Shown piece by piece: positions 33,650 to 42,549 of a DNA stretch of 64,000 nucleotides. Source of the stretch: RGIG995 sp045543655. Lineage in GTDB: Bacteria; Bacillota; Clostridia; Oscillospirales; UBA644. A program made the position numbers and the translations under genes. The notes beneath the pieces are model-generated. The model was given only the letters and a program-made list of their open reading frames with translations, was not told the DNA's origin and ran no database searches. Numbering within the stretch: the first letter of the stretch is position 1; each line of letters opens with the position of its first letter. The DNA is taken from NCBI GenBank assembly GCA_045543655.1, contig JAZPXN010000093.1, forward strand, positions 1 to 64,000. The letters run 5' to 3'.

Positions 33650-33666
33650 ATCTTCTGCGGAGATAC

Positions 33667-34077
33667 TCAGCGCTTGGAGAACTGAGGAGCGCGGCGGGCA
33701 GCCTTCAAGCCGTACTTCTTTCTTTCCTTCATACGAGGATCGCGGGTAAGAAGACCGGCCTTCTTCAGGGTAGCCTTGTAAGCCTCGGCATCGATCTTGA
33801 CCAGAGCGCGGGCAAGACCGTGACGGATCGCGCCGGCCTGACCGGAAACGCCGCCGCCGACGACCTTGACGACAAGATCGAACTTGCCAATGGTCTCGGT
33901 GAGAGCCATGGGCTGACGAACGATGAGCTTCAGAGTCTCAAGACCGAAGTAATCGTCAATGTCTCTGCCGTTGATGGTGATCTTGCCGGTGCCTTCGTAA
34001 ACGCGAACGCTGGCAACGGACTTCTTTCTTCTACCGGTACCGTACTGGTATGCTTTCTTGGAAGTATACATTCTCAT
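33667..34077 (-). CDS. rpsI: 30S ribosomal protein S9
   Basis: A 136-aa protein of the small-subunit head whose C-terminal tail reaches the P-site tRNA. Diagnostic segments are YGTGRRKKSVASVRVYEGTG near the start, GGGVSGQAGAIRHGLARAL in the middle and the ending KKYGLKAARRAPQFSKR. The terminal Lys-Arg is intact. It is 11 nt downstream of rplM in the universal rplM-rpsI operon. Confidence 0.98.
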   Translation of the reverse strand: MRMYTSKKAYQYGTGRRKKSVASVRVYEGTGKITINGRDIDDYFGLETLKLIVRQPMALTETIGKFDLVVKVVGGGVSGQAGAIRHGLARALVKIDAEAYKATLKKAGLLTRDPRMKERKKYGLKAARRAPQFSKR

Positions 34078-34088
34078 TGTCCCCCTAA

Positions 34089-34520
34089 TCAGTCAAGATT
34101 ATAAACTTCGGGCTTCTGGGCCTGATGTTTGTGTTCGCTACCGCGATAAACTCTCAGACGAGTCATAGCGTTGCGGCCGAGGGTGGTAGCGGGAAGCATC
34201 CCCTTAACGGCGCGCTCAAAAGCGAATTCGGGGTTTTCTTTCATAAGGGTAGCGTACTGAACTTCCTTCAGACCGCCGACCCAACCGGTGTGATGACGAT
34301 AATACTTATCGGTCAGCTTTTTGCCGGTGAGAATCACTTTTTCGGCGTTGAGGACGATGACGTGATCACCGCAGTCAACGTGAGCGGTGTAGGTGGGCTT
34401 ATGCTTGCCCTTCAGGATTTTCGCCACTTCGCTAGCAACGCGGCCCAGGGGCTTGTTTGCAGCGTCGACGATGTACCATTTGCGATCGATTTCGGTCGCT
34501 TTCGCCATAAATGTTGCCAT
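34089..34520 (-). CDS. rplM: 50S ribosomal protein L13
   Basis: A 143-aa large-subunit assembly protein. WYIVDAANKPLGRVASEVAKIL, the GDHVIVLNAEKV strand and GMLPATTLGRNAMTRLRVY are family hallmarks. ATG 34520 has GGAGG 9 nt upstream; an in-frame codon three residues earlier is less well placed. The leader holds a small CATTCT/AGAATG hairpin that might be the autoregulatory site for L13, but it is shorter than the known L13 leader motif. Confidence 0.98.
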   Translation of the reverse strand: MATFMAKATEIDRKWYIVDAANKPLGRVASEVAKILKGKHKPTYTAHVDCGDHVIVLNAEKVILTGKKLTDKYYRHHTGWVGGLKEVQYATLMKENPEFAFERAVKGMLPATTLGRNAMTRLRVYRGSEHKHQAQKPEVYNLD

Positions 34521-34577
34521 GACTAGCATCCTCCGTTTTCATTCTATTTCAGAATGTGTATTTTTTTCAGCCTGACT

Positions 34578-34606
34578 ATTATATCACACGGGACGGATTT
34601 TGTCAA
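34578..34606 (-). promoter_or_regulatory. Promoter of rplM-rpsI
   Basis: Minus-strand TTGACA (34601-34606), 17-bp spacer, TATAAT (34578-34583); both consensus. Confidence 0.88.
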
Positions 34607-34685
34607 TAGGTTTTTGAAAATTTTTTAATTTATACAATCCGAACTTTGATTTTCTTTCGTTTTCTTCGTTTTTCTTTGTTTTTCT

Positions 34686-36431
34686 TTAATCGCAATTCTT
34701 GTTCTGAAGCCGCTTGCACAGTTCGGGGTCGGGATTTACGTAGGCGGTACGGTAGGTTTCGTAGACGACCATCCCGGGCTTTGCGCCGGCAGGCTTGCGG
34801 ATATTACGGATCTCGGTATAGTCCACGGCAACGTTGTCCGCCTCCCGCAGACTGCTGTTCGTAGCCGCAATGATCGCGGCCTCGGTCATCCCCTCGTCGG
34901 TGGCGGGGCGGTCGTCAAGCAGCATGACCGTATGGCTTCCCGGAGAATTCTTGACGTGGAACCAGATATCCCGTCGGCCGGCGGTACGCAGAGTCAAGGT
35001 ATCGTTCTGCAGATTGTTCCGTCCACACAGAACCGTAAAGCCGTCGGAGGTGGTATAGCGGAGAGGCTTGGACTGCTCCCGGTCTTTTCCCTGCTTTTTG
35101 GCCGCCTTGCGCAGGTATCCCTGACTTGCAAGCTCCCGGCGAAGATCAGTCAATTCCGCCAAGCCGACAGCACGGGTCAGAGCGTCGGAAACGGAATTGA
35201 GATATTCCAGTTCTGCGGTAGCAAGCTCGATCTGCTCTTTAAGAACATTCTTTGCGGTTTGAGCCTTTTTATACTTCTTATAATACAGTTGGGCGTTCCG
35301 GCTGGCGGAAAGGGAGGGGTCAAGGGGAATCTTCACGTCGGCAGGGGGGTCTTTGGTATAGTCGGGAAGGATCACGGAAGATTCGTGCCCCTTAAATATA
35401 TATAGGTTGGAAAGAATCAAATCGCCGAAGGTTTTGTATTCCTCCGCCCTGGCGCTGTCGGCCAGTTCCGCCCGCTGAGCCTCGATCTTCCGGGAAAGCC
35501 GTGCGGTAGCGGTGGAGATAAACTTGGAAATATCGGCGGAATGGCGGCGGATATGCTCCACCGTATCCTTTTCCGAAAAATAGGAATCCATCGCCTCGGA
35601 GCAGGTAGGGAAGGATTGGGTGGTAAACGCGGCACCGTACTGGGTGACGGGGAAGCAGTAAAAATCCTTGGGAACCGCCCCCTTCAAAACGGTGGGAACG
35701 TATTCCTGTCCCTCAATCTTCGCCTTCAGGTCTTTCAGGGCGGCGGTCAGGGCGGGAGCGCCGAAACCGGGCTGACAGGACAGATCCGCATCGCAGACCC
35801 CGAAGGTCCGGTAGGAGATCTCCCGGGACAGAAGCGGCGAAAAGCCCTCGAAATGATTGGTCAAATACCGGTCTGCCCGTTCCTCTCCGTCGGGGACGGG
35901 GAAGGTGAAGTCGTCGAGAATGGAGATTTTGTTTTGAGAGGGAGGCAGCTGATAGATCACGCCGGGCAGCAGCTTGCGGGGGGAATTCGCCGAAAGATCC
36001 ACCTGCCGCAGGGCGTCGAAGATCTTTCCGTTGCCGTCGGTGAGAATGAGATTGCTGGCGCGCCCCATAATCTCGATGATCAGCCGCTTCTCCACCGCTT
36101 CATAAAAATCGTTTTTGCAATCGAACCGCAGAATCAGCACGCGCTCCAATCCGGGCTGAACTGCCTCGATAAGGCGGGCGGCGGCAAGATGCTTGCGCAG
36201 AAGCATACAGAAATTGGGGGCGTAGGCCGGGTTCTCCTTGGGGTAGCCAATCCATTGCACCCGGGGAGAAACGGCGTTGGCAGAAAGCAGGAGCCGGCGG
36301 TTTTCCCCCTTGGAATAGAAATACAGAACCACCTCGTCCCGTTCGGGCTGGGTGATTCGGTCAAGACGCGCTCCGGCATGGCGGGACAGCTCGTCCCGCA
36401 GAGCATGGAGCATAATTCCGTCGATAGGCAT
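34686..36431 (-). CDS. rqcH: Ribosome quality control factor RqcH (NFACT family)
   Basis: A 581-aa protein. The NFACT-N domain opens with MPIDGIMLHALRDEL (DG-x-x-L typical of the family) and contains RVQWIGYPKENPAYAPNFCMLLRKHL; helix-rich coiled-coil regions follow (about 280-440), then NFACT-R (about 455-560) with GRNNLQNDTLTL, DIWFHVKNSPGSHTVM and TEIRNIRKPAGAKPGMVVY. RqcH adds alanine tails to nascent chains on stalled 50S subunits. Older annotations call it fibronectin-binding protein. No terminator is obvious after it; a purine-rich stretch precedes the rplM promoter. Confidence 0.95.
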   Translation of the reverse strand: MPIDGIMLHALRDELSRHAGARLDRITQPERDEVVLYFYSKGENRRLLLSANAVSPRVQWIGYPKENPAYAPNFCMLLRKHLAAARLIEAVQPGLERVLILRFDCKNDFYEAVEKRLIIEIMGRASNLILTDGNGKIFDALRQVDLSANSPRKLLPGVIYQLPPSQNKISILDDFTFPVPDGEERADRYLTNHFEGFSPLLSREISYRTFGVCDADLSCQPGFGAPALTAALKDLKAKIEGQEYVPTVLKGAVPKDFYCFPVTQYGAAFTTQSFPTCSEAMDSYFSEKDTVEHIRRHSADISKFISTATARLSRKIEAQRAELADSARAEEYKTFGDLILSNLYIFKGHESSVILPDYTKDPPADVKIPLDPSLSASRNAQLYYKKYKKAQTAKNVLKEQIELATAELEYLNSVSDALTRAVGLAELTDLRRELASQGYLRKAAKKQGKDREQSKPLRYTTSDGFTVLCGRNNLQNDTLTLRTAGRRDIWFHVKNSPGSHTVMLLDDRPATDEGMTEAAIIAATNSSLREADNVAVDYTEIRNIRKPAGAKPGMVVYETYRTAYVNPDPELCKRLQNKNCD

Positions 36432-36452
36432 GGCAATATAATTCCTTCCGGA

Positions 36453-37211
36453 TCAGATAGATAGTACGGGATCGTCAAAGGAGCTGTAGACGATCTCAAG
36501 GGAGGGGTCAGCCTCGGTCAGCCAGGCGGCGAGGACGGGCAAAACGATAACTTCCGTAGCGAAATGCCCCGCTTCGATCAGATTGATCCCGCTCTGGGCT
36601 GCCTCGAGAAAATGGTGGTATTTCGCCTCTCCGGTAAGAAGGGTATCGATATCGGTTCCCACGAGAGATTCCCACAAATCTCCACCGGAACCGCTGCAGA
36701 GGGCTACCTTATGAACGGGACGGCCACCGTCGGCGTAACGGAGGCTGTTGCAATGCAAAATCTCCTTGACCTTCGCGGCGTATCCGGCCAGAGGCATAGG
36801 GGCGGGCAAAACGCCCTTCCGGCTGACGAAACCGGGGTCGTCCCCCCACCAGGGTTCGACCTGCGTAAGAAGCACGGCGTTGGCAAGTACGTCGTTGACA
36901 CCGCCATCGGCCGTATCCAGATTGGTATGCGCAGCCACGGCGGCAATCCCCTTTTCGATCAAGCGATAGACCCGATCCTCGGGAGTAAAATTCTTTTGAG
37001 CGGTAAAAAGGGCGGGGTGATGCGTCAGGATCAGGTCTGCCCCGGCCGCCTCGGCCTCGTCGATCACGGAATAGGTAATATCAAGGGAAAGCAGGACCTT
37101 CCGGATCTCCCGGTCTTTATCTCCGCAGAGAAGGCCGGAGTTATCAAAGGACAGAGCGGTGGAAAAGGGGGCTTTGCGATCAATGACCGCAAGAATATCA
37201 GCAAGTTTCAT
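36453..37211 (-). CDS. Nif3-like dinuclear metal centre protein
   Basis: A 252-aa protein of the Nif3/YqfO (NGG1p-interacting factor 3) family, often labelled GTP cyclohydrolase 1 type 2. The metal ligands are visible in DLILTHHPALF (two His), NLDTADGGVNDVLA and near the C-terminus GHFATEVIVLP. The longer YqfO form has an inserted regulatory domain, absent here. It overlaps the trmK start region by 14 nt, matching the common trmK-yqfO pairing in Firmicutes. Biochemical role unsettled. Confidence 0.93.
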   Translation of the reverse strand: MKLADILAVIDRKAPFSTALSFDNSGLLCGDKDREIRKVLLSLDITYSVIDEAEAAGADLILTHHPALFTAQKNFTPEDRVYRLIEKGIAAVAAHTNLDTADGGVNDVLANAVLLTQVEPWWGDDPGFVSRKGVLPAPMPLAGYAAKVKEILHCNSLRYADGGRPVHKVALCSGSGGDLWESLVGTDIDTLLTGEAKYHHFLEAAQSGINLIEAGHFATEVIVLPVLAAWLTEADPSLEIVYSSFDDPVLSI

Positions 37212-37911
37212 CGTGAAGTCTCCTTGAATAGGTTCGCCAAAGATCAGAAAGGCGGCGGATCAGGTCTTCTTCCAGAGCGATGGCGGCGGAATCTTCGGTC
37301 TCGGCCCGGCGCAGACCGAGAAGGCGCTTTTGGTGAGAGGAAAGCAGTTTTTCGATATAGTCCAGCGCGTCGGGGGAGCATGCGAGATTTTGGGGGAAAT
37401 AACAATCGGTATCGGTAAATTCCGGCGTAGGTGTCCGGCAAACCGAAAGAATGATATACCTCTTCTCCCCTTCGGTAACGGCAATCTCCCGGAGGATGGA
37501 ATACCCGTGCCGGAACAGATAGCGGCGAAGAACCTCCGGCTTGGTCATGGGTTGAAGCAGAATCTTCTCCGCGCAAACGGGGGGATGCTCGTAAAGGATC
37601 CGGGCGATCAGATCTCCTCCCATGCCGGCAATGACTACGGTATCGTAATCCTCCGGGACGGCGTGAAGGCCGTCGCTGAGAACGAGGGAAATACGGTCGG
37701 AAAAACCGCTTTTCTCCACGGCGGAGGAGGCTCGGGCAAGAGGCCCCCGATTGACGTCGCAGGCGTATGCACGGCGACAAAGCCCCGCTTCGATCATATA
37801 AACCGGAAGGTGGGCGTGGTCGGTGCCGATATCGGCGACGACACCGCAGGGCGCCGCGAGATCGGCAATGGCCGCAAGGCGGGGCGGCAGGGTTACGGAA
37901 TGATCAGACAT
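37198..37911 (-). CDS. trmK: tRNA (adenine(22)-N(1))-methyltransferase TrmK
   Basis: A 237-aa class I SAM methyltransferase that methylates A22 in tRNA. The SAM-binding motif VVADIGTDHAHLPVYMIEAGLC, the adjacent ACDVNRGPLARA and the active-site region DTVVIAGMGGDLI are all present, as in YqfN. ATG 37911 is supported by GAGG upstream. It lies 46 nt after the DUF1858 gene's stop with a terminator hairpin between, so it may rely on read-through or on an unrecognised promoter. Confidence 0.92.
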   Translation of the reverse strand: MSDHSVTLPPRLAAIADLAAPCGVVADIGTDHAHLPVYMIEAGLCRRAYACDVNRGPLARASSAVEKSGFSDRISLVLSDGLHAVPEDYDTVVIAGMGGDLIARILYEHPPVCAEKILLQPMTKPEVLRRYLFRHGYSILREIAVTEGEKRYIILSVCRTPTPEFTDTDCYFPQNLACSPDALDYIEKLLSSHQKRLLGLRRAETEDSAAIALEEDLIRRLSDLWRTYSRRLHDETC

Positions 37912-37921
37912 AATATCCTCA

Positions 37922-37951
37922 AGTAAAAGGCGGGGAAAGGCTTTCCCCGCC
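37922..37951 (-). terminator. Terminator-like hairpin between DUF1858 gene and trmK
   Basis: An 11-bp GGCGGGGAAAG/CTTTCCCCGCC stem is followed on the minus strand by TTTTACTTG. The trmK ribosome site follows immediately, so attenuation of trmK is possible. Confidence 0.75.
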
Positions 37952-37957
37952 GAATTT

Positions 37958-38152
37958 TCAGCCTTCAATGGCAGCGTTCAGGGCTTCGAGAACCTCGTCG
38001 ACCTCCAGCCCGTGAACGACGCAGGCTTCTCCGATGGTCTCCCCACGGGCGGCCATACAGCCGATGCAATGCATTCCGAACTGAGGCAGAATCTGCGCAG
38101 CCTCGGGATAGGCGCGCAAAATATCTCCGATCAGCATATCCTTCGTAATCAT
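37958..38152 (-). CDS. DUF1858 domain protein
   Basis: A complete 64-aa domain: MITKDMLIGDILRAYPEAAQIL, then HCIGCMAARGETIGEAC with the conserved C-x-x-C and ARGET motif, then a helix. In other proteins this domain accompanies hybrid-cluster or sulfur-transfer partners and may handle a persulfide or Fe-S cluster; here it stands alone. GGAGG ribosome site. It lies between the PpiC-type lipoprotein gene and trmK in the same direction. Confidence 0.9.
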   Translation of the reverse strand: MITKDMLIGDILRAYPEAAQILPQFGMHCIGCMAARGETIGEACVVHGLEVDEVLEALNAAIEG

Positions 38153-38182
38153 GGTAATATCCTCCTTAAAAATATATAATAC

Positions 38183-39595
38183 TTATTCTTCACCGAGGGT
38201 TTCCCGATGATTTTCGGAAAACTCCACGGCGTATTGCTTCTTCAAGCCGTCCAGCAGCTCGTAATAATCTTCGTCCTGCAGTCCGGGCAGGCAGGCTTCC
38301 TTCCAGGCGATCTCGCCGTATCCGGTGAACCACACGAGATGATAACCGTAAGCGGTTTTGATAATCGACGAATCTCCGGTTTTACGGCCTTCGGCGTAGA
38401 TCCAATCGTTAATCTCCGAAACCATCGTACCGTAAGCGAAGGCTTCGTAGAGGCCGCCGGTCTCTTTGGAGCCGGGGTCGTCGGTATTTTTGGAAGCAAG
38501 GGAAATAAAGGTCTCCTCGGAAAAACCCGACTGCTCCCATTGCGTATAAAGCCCCTTGATCTCTTCGTACACCGCAGCATCGTCGGAATTTCCGTCCTTA
38601 TCTACGGTAACGGAAAGAAGGATATGACGCATCCCCGCAAGAGGATGCTCATCCCGCTGACGGGAAACGAAATAGCATACGGTATAAGCACCGGTACCGG
38701 TAGCGTGCACCGAAACGTCCCCTTCCTTGCGAGCTTCGTCGAAGAGCCATTCGGACATGGTAGAAGCGGCAAGATCGGAGGAAGAGATATTGGTGGCCAG
38801 GGTGGCGGCGGCGGAAGCGTAATTGTCCTTCTCATCCTCGGGAGCGTATTCCACGGCGCGATCCATAAAGAGCTGCTCGGAGGTAAGTCCGTCGGCAAAA
38901 GCGTCGGCCAGCTTTTTGACCTCGGCGGCAACGTCGGTTTCGGTGACGGCGGCAGAATCGGCGGGCAGATAATCCTCGGTCATCGTATAGACCCGGAAGG
39001 TCACGTTATCGATGGAGGCCCGGTTGTCGGCGTAATAGGCCTCGAAATCGGCGTCCTGGTAGATAATGGCGCCCAGCTTTTCATCGCAATACTGGGTGGC
39101 CAGCAGACGGTGGGAGATAAATTCCCGGTACAGCTCCGTCGAGAGGCCTTCCCCGTAATATTCGGACAGGTAATTATCCAGCGTCATGGACGCCTTCTGG
39201 GCAGCTTCGGTAGCGGAAAGAACGAAGGCGTCGACCTGAAGCAAGGATTCCTCGTTCAGCTCCATGCCCTCGGCCCGGGCGGCGTTATAGAAGCAGAATA
39301 CCTGGGTCAGCATCTCTTCGGTCTGGTCCATAAAATATTCCGCCCACGTCTGCTCGGTTTCAGAAACGGTGCATTTCTGCTCGTCGAGAGGCTTTTCGGG
39401 GTCAATACCGAAATAGGAGAGATAATCCGCATAAGAGGAGTAGAAATTCTGCACCTGAGAATGGTAGGTATACTCGTACTCTGCGGCAGAGATTTCGGTC
39501 TCGCCGACCTTCATGACTGCGTCCTTCTCCCCTCCGCAGGCGCAAAGAGAAAGAGAAAGAATCAAGATAAGAATGAATGCCGTAATTTTTTTCAA
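38183..39595 (-). CDS. PpiC/SurA-type peptidyl-prolyl isomerase lipoprotein
   Basis: A 470-aa extracytoplasmic foldase. TTG start at 39595 with GGAGG 8 nt upstream. Lipobox LCAC gives Cys20 for lipidation. A SurA-like helical N-terminal region (about 25-300) precedes a parvulin domain (about 315-445) with HPLAGMRHILLSV, DPGSKETGGLYEAFAYG and IIKTAYGYHLVWF. Similar in role to PrsA, helping secreted proteins fold outside the membrane. It follows the LamG membrane protein by 21 nt, so the two are probably one operon and it may assist that protein. Confidence 0.88.
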   Translation of the reverse strand: MKKITAFILILILSLSLCACGGEKDAVMKVGETEISAAEYEYTYHSQVQNFYSSYADYLSYFGIDPEKPLDEQKCTVSETEQTWAEYFMDQTEEMLTQVFCFYNAARAEGMELNEESLLQVDAFVLSATEAAQKASMTLDNYLSEYYGEGLSTELYREFISHRLLATQYCDEKLGAIIYQDADFEAYYADNRASIDNVTFRVYTMTEDYLPADSAAVTETDVAAEVKKLADAFADGLTSEQLFMDRAVEYAPEDEKDNYASAAATLATNISSSDLAASTMSEWLFDEARKEGDVSVHATGTGAYTVCYFVSRQRDEHPLAGMRHILLSVTVDKDGNSDDAAVYEEIKGLYTQWEQSGFSEETFISLASKNTDDPGSKETGGLYEAFAYGTMVSEINDWIYAEGRKTGDSSIIKTAYGYHLVWFTGYGEIAWKEACLPGLQDEDYYELLDGLKKQYAVEFSENHRETLGEE

Positions 39596-39616
39596 AGTAA
39601 ATACCTCCGGGAAAGA

Positions 39617-42373
39617 TTACTGATCGGATCCGTCGGGATCGGATATTTTCTGGAACTTAGCGGTCACTTCAATACCGACGGAGGGATCCTCCCGATCGGT
39701 AACCTTGCGGAATTTTGCGGTCATTTCCGTATCGGCGACGGGATCGGCTTCCTTCCGGTCAGCAACCTTGCGGAATTTGACGGTAGCATCCCCTTCTTCC
39801 ACCGGAGCGGCGGGGGGATTGCGGCGGGCGGACCGGGGGCCGACGACGGTCGTTCCGTCGTTTTCGGCGCCGGTAATCGAGACCGGCATGGGGGCTTCGT
39901 CTTCGGGAGAACGCTTTTCCTTACGGACGATGATAACGATAATCACGGTAATCACAGCCACCACGAGAAGAACGGCGGCAACGATGATACCGATCAGGAC
40001 CATTCCCCAGAGATCGGTCTTCCCCTTCCGTTCCCCGTTCAGAGCAGCGGAAAGCCCGTTCCGGAACAGGGCCTCTTCTTCCGCGGAAAGAGCAGAAGCA
40101 GACAGATAAATCTCATCCACGATGCCGGTAAAGGCGGGGTCTCCCTTCACACCGCTGCGACCGATATAGCAGAAGTTGGGGTTGATGGCGGAAAGATCCA
40201 CCTGCGTATCCCCCGTTGCGGCCACTTCGCCGTTCAGATAAAGAACGATCTTACCGTCGGCCACGGTAACGGTGATGCGGGTCCAGGTATTGACGGCACT
40301 GTAATCGCAGGTAAGATAGGTAGAGGACACTCCGTCGCTGATGCCGAACCGAAGGCCGGAGATCCCATTGCCCATTTCCAGAAAAACGGAGGCGGCAGGA
40401 TCGGTAACCGACGACAGCTTCCGGGAGAAATCAAAAAGGCGTTGTGAGCGGGAGGGATCGGCTCCGGAACCGTCCCAGCAATAAGAAAGGGAGATCGTAA
40501 GTCCCCGGGCTCCGTCCAGAATTCCGGCAGGATAGCGGAGGAAGGAGTTCCCGTCCAACGATAGGCCGTAGGACGAAATCCCTTGCGTCAGCCGACCGCC
40601 GGTGACGGTAGCGTTAACGGCGTTATTCCAATCCTGCCCTACCTGACTGCGCTGATCGAAGGTCGTGCCCACGAAACCGTTGGCAATCGTCCCGGTCTGG
40701 GAATAGGCGTCCTCGGCCAGGTCTACGGCGTCGGGAGCGTAGGGATTGGAAGCGTCCCCGTCGGTAGAGACGTCGCCGGGATCGGGCAGAACCTCACTGG
40801 TATACCGCTGAAGACCGTAAGCGTGAATCCTGCGGATATCCCCATCGGACAGCGCTTTGGGCGCAACGTAAATCTCGTCGAGAGCGGTGCGGGTGGTATC
40901 GTAAGCGGAAGAACCGGTCAGCACCTTACATTCGGCAAAGGCGAGGGTTGCGGGATTGACGCCGGAGGCAAAGGTGCCGAGGGATACGCCGTCGGCATAA
41001 ACCGTGATATCACCGTTGGAGGTGACGGTAACGCCGTAATGCACCCATTTGTTTTTCGGGCTGATCTTATTGGCTTTATCGAGACTCTGCCGCTGGACGT
41101 TGCCCCGGGTATCGGTATATTCCAGATATGCGGCACCCGTACCGTCCTCATCGACAGCGTAGGGAGCAAAGCGGAAAACGCCGGTTCCCTTCAAAGAAAG
41201 AAGGATTTCTTCGTTGGCAGCGGTCTTACCGGTGCGGTAGACCCAGCAGGTAAAGGTAAAGGCCTGCTGGCCGTAGAAAAGGCGGGGATCCAGGGTGAGG
41301 TAAGAGGCGGGGACCGAGGCTTCTCTGCGGATGACGGCGTAACCGTATTTTTCGGCAAGCTTGGCCGTATCGATCAGCACGCAGGAGGGATCTACCGTGG
41401 CGGGGACGTCTCCGGAATGGTAATCGGTACCGGCGGCAAAGGTGCCGTCAAAAAGATATGCAGCCCAGTTATAGGCGTGGGCTTCGGGAAGAATCACGGG
41501 AGACTGCACGTCCCCTTCGCTCTCCCCTTCGATCTCTTTGTTCTCAGCCGCAAGAAAGTCGGCGGCGGATTTTCCCATCAGGGAGGCGATCTTGGCAGGA
41601 GTAAGACAAACGTCGGTGTAATACAGCTCATCCACCGTGATCCCGTGGAAGGCGGCGGTATCGCATTGGATCCGGGAAAGATCCACGTAGGCGGTGGAGA
41701 TGGAGGACGCAGAAGATCGACCGTTGACGTAAAGGGTCAAAAGCGATACGGTACCGGAGATGCGGTAAGTAAAGGCCACGTGAATCCAGGAACGTTCCTC
41801 GGTCAGAAGATCCGTCACGTTATAAGAAGCCCGGGACATATTGTATCCGTCCCGAAAATACAACTGCAGAAATTGATCGCTTCCTTCGGAGACAAGGCGA
41901 AGCTCCAGAGACTCCCCGTCTTTTCCCTGAACCAGAAAAACCGTACTGAGATTCCGGGCGTCGGAAAGAGAAAGCTCGGTCCAGAAGCCGAGAGAGATCT
42001 GGGGAAGCGTATGGAATAGGGAATCCTTCATATGGAAGTACCCCTTCAGCGCTCCTCCCATCCGTCCGGAGACCGCGTTGACCATAGAGGCGCCGAATTC
42101 CTTGGTGGACAAAGGATTTGCACCTGCGGCGTCGGCAGTCGGATCGACGGCGTCGTCAAAGGAATATGCGGCCTGCACCCGTACGGGGGGCGTTTCGGAA
42201 TCCTCGGTCTCCCCTCCCGCGTTCCCGGAAGAGCCGGAAGAAACGTCGGAAGCTTCCGTACCGGTACCGGTATCGGTAACGGCAAGGGCCGGGAGTCCAA
42301 AGGCGGAAAAGAAAAAAACGAAGGCCAGAAAACCGCAGATCAGCGGAAGCGCGAACCGTTTTGAAATTATCAT
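39617..42373 (-). CDS. Three-LamG-domain membrane protein with repeated cytoplasmic tail
   Basis: A 918-aa type I membrane protein. Signal peptide (about 1-32); three concanavalin/LamG-like domains (about 65-270, 300-515, 555-770), each ending with a D-E-(L/I)-Y motif and a short helix; a membrane helix (about 788-817); and a cytoplasmic tail with basic stop-transfer residues. The tail ends in three imperfect repeats, TVKFRKVADR (864-873), TAKFRKVTDR (885-894) and TAKFQKISDP (904-913). LamG domains bind glycans or protein partners. ATG 42373 has GGAGG 6 nt upstream. Own promoter; followed by the PpiC-type lipoprotein. Confidence 0.85.
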   Translation of the reverse strand: MIISKRFALPLICGFLAFVFFFSAFGLPALAVTDTGTGTEASDVSSGSSGNAGGETEDSETPPVRVQAAYSFDDAVDPTADAAGANPLSTKEFGASMVNAVSGRMGGALKGYFHMKDSLFHTLPQISLGFWTELSLSDARNLSTVFLVQGKDGESLELRLVSEGSDQFLQLYFRDGYNMSRASYNVTDLLTEERSWIHVAFTYRISGTVSLLTLYVNGRSSASSISTAYVDLSRIQCDTAAFHGITVDELYYTDVCLTPAKIASLMGKSAADFLAAENKEIEGESEGDVQSPVILPEAHAYNWAAYLFDGTFAAGTDYHSGDVPATVDPSCVLIDTAKLAEKYGYAVIRREASVPASYLTLDPRLFYGQQAFTFTCWVYRTGKTAANEEILLSLKGTGVFRFAPYAVDEDGTGAAYLEYTDTRGNVQRQSLDKANKISPKNKWVHYGVTVTSNGDITVYADGVSLGTFASGVNPATLAFAECKVLTGSSAYDTTRTALDEIYVAPKALSDGDIRRIHAYGLQRYTSEVLPDPGDVSTDGDASNPYAPDAVDLAEDAYSQTGTIANGFVGTTFDQRSQVGQDWNNAVNATVTGGRLTQGISSYGLSLDGNSFLRYPAGILDGARGLTISLSYCWDGSGADPSRSQRLFDFSRKLSSVTDPAASVFLEMGNGISGLRFGISDGVSSTYLTCDYSAVNTWTRITVTVADGKIVLYLNGEVAATGDTQVDLSAINPNFCYIGRSGVKGDPAFTGIVDEIYLSASALSAEEEALFRNGLSAALNGERKGKTDLWGMVLIGIIVAAVLLVVAVITVIIVIIVRKEKRSPEDEAPMPVSITGAENDGTTVVGPRSARRNPPAAPVEEGDATVKFRKVADRKEADPVADTEMTAKFRKVTDREDPSVGIEVTAKFQKISDPDGSDQ

Positions 42374-42424
42374 AAAATCCCTCCGAAAAAAGGAAAGCAA
42401 GACGATGATAGTATACTATTATAT

Positions 42425-42453
42425 ATTTTACTACAAAATAAAATATTTGTCAA
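42425..42453 (-). promoter_or_regulatory. Promoter of the LamG / PpiC operon
   Basis: Minus-strand TTGACA (42448-42453), 17-bp spacer, TAAAAT (42425-42430). Confidence 0.75.
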
Positions 42454-42489
42454 GCCCGTAACGACATTTTGAACCATTTTTGAAAACTC

Positions 42490-42518
42490 TTGCATTTCCG
42501 TCAAAAATGTTATATAAT
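42490..42518 (+). promoter_or_regulatory. Promoter of the radical SAM pair
   Basis: TTGCAT (42490-42495), 17-bp spacer, TATAAT (42513-42518), 32 bp before the start codon. Confidence 0.75.
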
Positions 42519-42549
42519 GATAGATAAGAAATAAGACAGGAGAAACCCT

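Noticed and set aside
33447..33666. ydaO (c-di-AMP) riboswitch before the G5/3D gene
   Set aside because: The gene type fits, but the GGGGACCCA, UUGGGG and CCGAAUCC signatures as I recall them are missing.
34686..36431. Fibronectin-binding adhesin
   Set aside because: The FbpA label is historic; the NFACT-N and NFACT-R domains and absence of a signal peptide fit RqcH.
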